The notes below the pieces were generated by a model, which searched no databases, was not told where the DNA came from, and saw only the letters and a list, made by a program, of their open reading frames with translations. 64,000 nucleotides of DNA from UBA2219 sp964612075 (lineage in GTDB: Bacteria > Desulfobacterota > Deferrimicrobia > Deferrimicrobiales > Deferrimicrobiaceae), in the NCBI GenBank assembly GCA_964612075.1, contig CAZTFC010000006.1, positions 10,505 through 74,504 on the forward strand. Reading direction: 5' to 3'. Below, one piece after another: positions 61,268-64,000 of this stretch. Position 1 is the first letter of the stretch. The number at the start of each line of letters is the position of its first letter. The position numbers and the translations under genes were made by a program.

Positions 61268-61732
61268 TATCCCCTCCGGTCCTGATAAGAGGTTCATATC
61301 GGAAAACGCCAAACTTACCTACCGAACCGCCTCAAAAAACCACCTCCTCTCCGTGTGGTCTCCGGCACCACTCACCTCCTACCCCCTGATCATGTATGCC
61401 GGGAAGGCCGAGGACTATTGCAGCCCCCGGCGCAATATCTGGATGCACAACCTCGCGCAATCGCCATACGGACTGTCTTGTTTCATGGAAGGAAGCCGGA
61501 GGGGCGGGACAGGGAGGACAGAGGGCTCGGAATCTCATCCCATTTCCCTTCAAACCAGGGAAGCGTGCGCCTGGTCCATTATCGGGTCAACTGTCGCATC
61601 CAAACCGCTACATGCATGGGGTGTCAGGTCAGAAGTGTAAAGATCCGGAGAGAGATTGTAATTCGCATTTCACAACAGCGGCAGGAACAAATGTTCAGGG
61701 AGGGGCGGACGTGCCTGTTTTTCCGTAAGAAA
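61268..61732. promoter_or_regulatory. Promoter region of ggt with candidate Crp-like site
   Basis: A 465-bp gap between the Crp-family gene (minus) and ggt (minus). No convincing gene; a 73-codon frame at 61332-61553 lacks a ribosome site. A loosely palindromic TTGTAATTCGCATTTCACAA (61656-61675) resembles Crp/Fnr sites (TGTGA-N6-TCACA) with poor spacing. It may let the adjacent regulator control ggt. Confidence 0.35.
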
Positions 61733-62452
61733 TCATTTCTCCTGAGGAATCATCAAAGAGTTCGTTTCCTCGCACTGGAGCCTCTCTGGGTCGCGGAGAA
61801 TCAAGCACCCTTTTTCTCTCGCAAGGATCCCCTCGGTTTCCAGCTGTCTGATCAGCCGTGCCAGGTGCTGCGGCGTCAGGGAAACGAGCTGCGCCACTTC
61901 CCACTGCTTCAGGAAGATGGGCAGCTTGACATCCTTTTTTCCGCTGCGCACTACCAGCGGCCTGGCCACCTGCCAGAGGAATCGCTCCAGGCGCTCCCTT
62001 CCGGTAAGCAGACTCTTGTCTCTGATGGTGATGATGCTGGAATAAAAGCCGCCGGCCAGAAGCTTTGCCACCCAAATGGCGGCCATCGCGTTCGTCTCCA
62101 TCACCCGCATCAACTCTTTTACAGGAAAGCTGCAGATCCTGCAGGAGGTGACTGTCTCGGCCATGTTGGGATTCGGGATTCCCAACAATATCGACGCGAT
62201 CCCCAGCAGCCATCCCTCCTTTCGCAAACCGATTATCACACGCTTTCCGTCAGGCATCGTGTGGGAGATCTTCACGATACCGGAGCAGACGAAGTTCACG
62301 ATGGATATTTCCTCCCCCGGTGAATGCAGCACTTGCCTGGGAGGCACCTCACGCACCGACCTGCAGGATGTAAGCTGCTTGATGTATCCCAGGCAGGGAA
62401 GCGAAAAGGGACCGTTTCCTGGCAACGCACAGATGGAAGGAAGGACTCCCAC
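61733..62452 (-). CDS. Crp/Fnr-family transcriptional regulator
   Basis: A 239-residue regulator: N-terminal Cys-containing extension (about 1-35), cyclic-nucleotide-type beta barrel (about 40-130, LHSPGEEISIVNFVCSGIVK, MPDGKRVIIGLRKEGWLLGI), dimer helix, and a winged HTH (about 165-220; WEVAQLVSLTPQHLARLIRQ). The cAMP-binding RxS set is not evident. Cysteines at CALPG, PCLGY and SCRSV could hold an Fe-S cluster, as in Fnr, but the spacing is not standard. GTG start. Upstream of ggt in the same direction. Confidence 0.82.
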   Translation of the reverse strand: MGVLPSICALPGNGPFSLPCLGYIKQLTSCRSVREVPPRQVLHSPGEEISIVNFVCSGIVKISHTMPDGKRVIIGLRKEGWLLGIASILLGIPNPNMAETVTSCRICSFPVKELMRVMETNAMAAIWVAKLLAGGFYSSIITIRDKSLLTGRERLERFLWQVARPLVVRSGKKDVKLPIFLKQWEVAQLVSLTPQHLARLIRQLETEGILAREKGCLILRDPERLQCEETNSLMIPQEK

Positions 62453-62607
62453 GACTCCTCAGCCTGCCCTTCTGCGTCCTCTTTTATGAAAGGCGAAAAA
62501 AGTTCACGTTCGATTGTAATCTTTAATGTTTATTTTATCATTCAAAGTCTTTCGTGGTAAATCACATCGACCTGATAATCCAATTCATGATGCCCGGGGC
62601 GAGCTCC
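62453..62607. other. AT-rich upstream region of the Crp-family gene
   Basis: 155 bp, markedly AT-rich in the middle (about 62507-62575), consistent with the regulator's promoter. No gene or clear consensus promoter seen. Confidence 0.35.
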
Positions 62608-62651
62608 TCGTAATCAGCAGGTCGTCGGTTCAATCCCGACCGCCGGCTCCA
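62608..62651 (+). repeat. att site copy 3
   Basis: A 44-bp exact copy of the tRNA-Thr 3' sequence, in the same orientation as copies 1 and 2. With copy 2 it brackets the 14.1-kb segment carrying the secretion operon, ggt and the Crp-family gene. No tRNA 5' half is present. Confidence 0.9.
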
Positions 62652-62806
62652 CGATTTTCTTCATGCCATACGTGAGGGATTGAACTTAGGCACAATCCCG
62701 CTGGCCAAGGATGGCCTAGACAATATGACTGACCGGCCCCGATTTGCATTAACGTGGGTTTTGCCGTCCGGACGATGGCATACCACAAGGCAAAGGAGGC
62801 CGGTCA
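62652..62806. other. Non-coding region before IS110 transposase
   Basis: 155 bp without a gene. 62670-62714 matches the segment after att copy 2. It may be chromosomal tRNA-downstream sequence or, since IS110 elements carry a bridge RNA in the left non-coding end, part of the IS left end. The IS boundary cannot be fixed from one copy. Confidence 0.4.
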
Positions 62807-63849
62807 TGAACAGGTTATTCGTTGGCATGGACGTGCACAAGGACAAGATCGTAGTGGCGGGGATGCCGGAGGAAGGGAATCACGCGGTGGTTCGGGAAGA
62901 GTTTCCCGGAGGAGATCTTACCCGTCTGCTCAAGCGCCTTAAAGACCTCTCCCGTACGTATCGGATGGATACCTGCTACGAGGCCGGCCCTTCCGGGTAT
63001 GGCTTGGCGCGGGTCCTGCTGAAGATGGAGATCCCCTGCCGCGTGGTGGCACCAACGCTGATTCCGCGCCGACCCGGCAACCGGATCAAGACCGATAGCT
63101 TCGATGCCCGGGAACTGGCGCTGGCGCTGCGCGCGGGCACGCTGGAGTTTGTTCGGATGCCTACCCTGGAAGAGGAAGAGGTCCGGGGCCTGGTGCGTTG
63201 CCGGGAGGACATTGCACGGCAGATGCGATCCTTCAAGAGCACCATCTCCCACTGGCTGCACAGCCGCGGTCACCGGGCGCCGTTGGCGATGAAGCGCTGG
63301 GCGCCTCCGTTCTGGAAGTGGATCCGGGCGCTTGCTTTGTCCCCGATGGATCGGCTCGTCCTGGATCATTACCTGGATCTGCTCTTTGTTCTGGACGATC
63401 GCCGCAAGCAGGTGGAAGGGCAGATCTGCGAGCTGGCAGAGAAAGAGCCCTACCGGGGCCAGGTCTAACGGCTTACCGCCCTGCGCGGATTCTCGCCCTT
63501 GGCGGCGATGCGGCTGATCTCCGAGGTGAGGGTGTTTACCCGATTTACGTCGGCTCCTTCGTTTATGAAGTACGCGGGGCGGATCCCTTCGGAGCACTCC
63601 TCGGGAGACCGAGTGCGCCGGGGCAAGATCACCAAGGCGGGCAACTCCCATATCCGCTATGTTCTGGTGGAGGCCGTGCAAAGAGCTCATGTGTCTCCTC
63701 GTCCCAGCAAGATGCTGGCGCTGCGATCGCAATGCGGTAGCCAACCCGCGGATAGAAGTATGATGAACCGTCGAAAAACGGCACCGCTTCCGACTCCCCT
63801 TGACAGGCCGGTCATCTCTGAAGGCGCGCGCCCTGTCAAGGTGGAATAA
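62807..63849 (+). pseudogene. IS110-family transposase, broken by in-frame stop
   Basis: ATG 62807 opens with MNRLFVGMDVHKDKIVVAGM, the RuvC-like DEDD start of IS110 transposases, followed by CYEAGPSGYGL and the DSFDARELA motif. A TAA at 63466-63468 interrupts the frame after YRGQV; reading continues in the same frame with RLTALRGFSPLAAMRLISEV and the Transposase_20 motif RIPSEHSSGDRVRRGKITKA, so a single nonsense change is the simplest explanation. The end after about 63720 no longer fits the family, which suggests a further 3' truncation. Confidence 0.85.
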
Positions 63850-64000
63850 CACGTTGCCCCGGCATGTTCCGTCTGCCTCCACGGGTTGCGGTTCGATTCA
63901 ATCCGTTTTTCCGCCCGGTTTCGTCGGAGTCATCTCTTCGCCGTCTGTCAGCGGCAATGTAAAAATCCACCCCTGTGGCATTTGAATATTCCCCCCCTGA
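63850..64000. other. Window end, no gene recognised
   Basis: 151 bp after the broken transposase frame. No gene or IS end can be confirmed. Confidence 0.3.

Noticed and set aside
61332..61553. 73-codon open frame between ggt and the Crp-family gene
   Set aside because: No ribosome site, no recognisable protein character, and it lies in a likely promoter region.

Overview
The window is a high-GC bacterial chromosome segment. Its gene order (an arg cluster running into lysA-dapF-dapA-dapB-folK, beside hslUV-xerC-trmFO and pilB-pilT-pilC-pilS) resembles the Geobacter/Desulfuromonas-like deltaproteobacteria. This placement rests on recalled synteny and protein character, not on a search.

Region 1 (1-33.8 kb) is core chromosome. 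A truncated ADP-ribosylglycohydrolase-like gene is followed by a FadR-like TetR regulator, which has a recognisable promoter and operator, and an IclR regulator. From about 25.3 kb down to 2.2 kb almost everything is on the minus strand and tightly packed, mostly with ATGA/GTGA stop-start overlaps: an HNH nuclease, aroE, the type IV pilus motor genes pilB-pilT-pilC plus the sensor pilS, trmFO, xerC, the HslVU protease, arginine biosynthesis (argB-D-F-G-H), an LptM-like lipoprotein, lysine/diaminopimelate biosynthesis (lysA, dapF, dapA, dapB), an FAH-family enzyme, folK and a TPR lipoprotein. Next come a GntR regulator, a sugar isomerase-like gene, and a two-gene signalling module: a STAS protein and a 775-residue protein joining an AAA-type ATPase to an RsbW-type kinase domain. 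A fused radical SAM/DUF2344 gene and ribonuclease G follow, then a nested long inverted repeat.

Region 2 (34.1-48.5 kb) is an integrative element in the 3' end of a tRNA-Thr(CGT) gene. It is bounded by a 45-bp direct repeat. It carries a tyrosine integrase next to the tRNA, a group of small more AT-rich cargo genes, an intact IS21-family insertion with an 8-bp target duplication, a RelA/SpoT-synthetase-domain gene whose last codons were replaced by the IS, and a phage-like operon (HTH regulators, replication-type protein, terminase small and large subunits, prohead protease, metallopeptidase). No capsid, portal or tail gene is present, so it looks like a phage satellite (PICI-like) or a strongly reduced prophage.

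Region 3 (48.5-62.65 kb) lies between the second att copy and a third copy of the same tRNA 3' sequence. It contains a type II secretion operon in the order gspE-F-H-I-J-K-L-M-C-D, with no gspG or prepilin peptidase, a divergent exported gamma-glutamyltransferase, and a Crp/Fnr regulator. About 45 bp just beyond the second and third att copies also match each other, so this segment may have been inserted or duplicated through the tRNA flank. Region 4 (62.65-64 kb) holds an IS110-family transposase broken by an in-frame stop codon.
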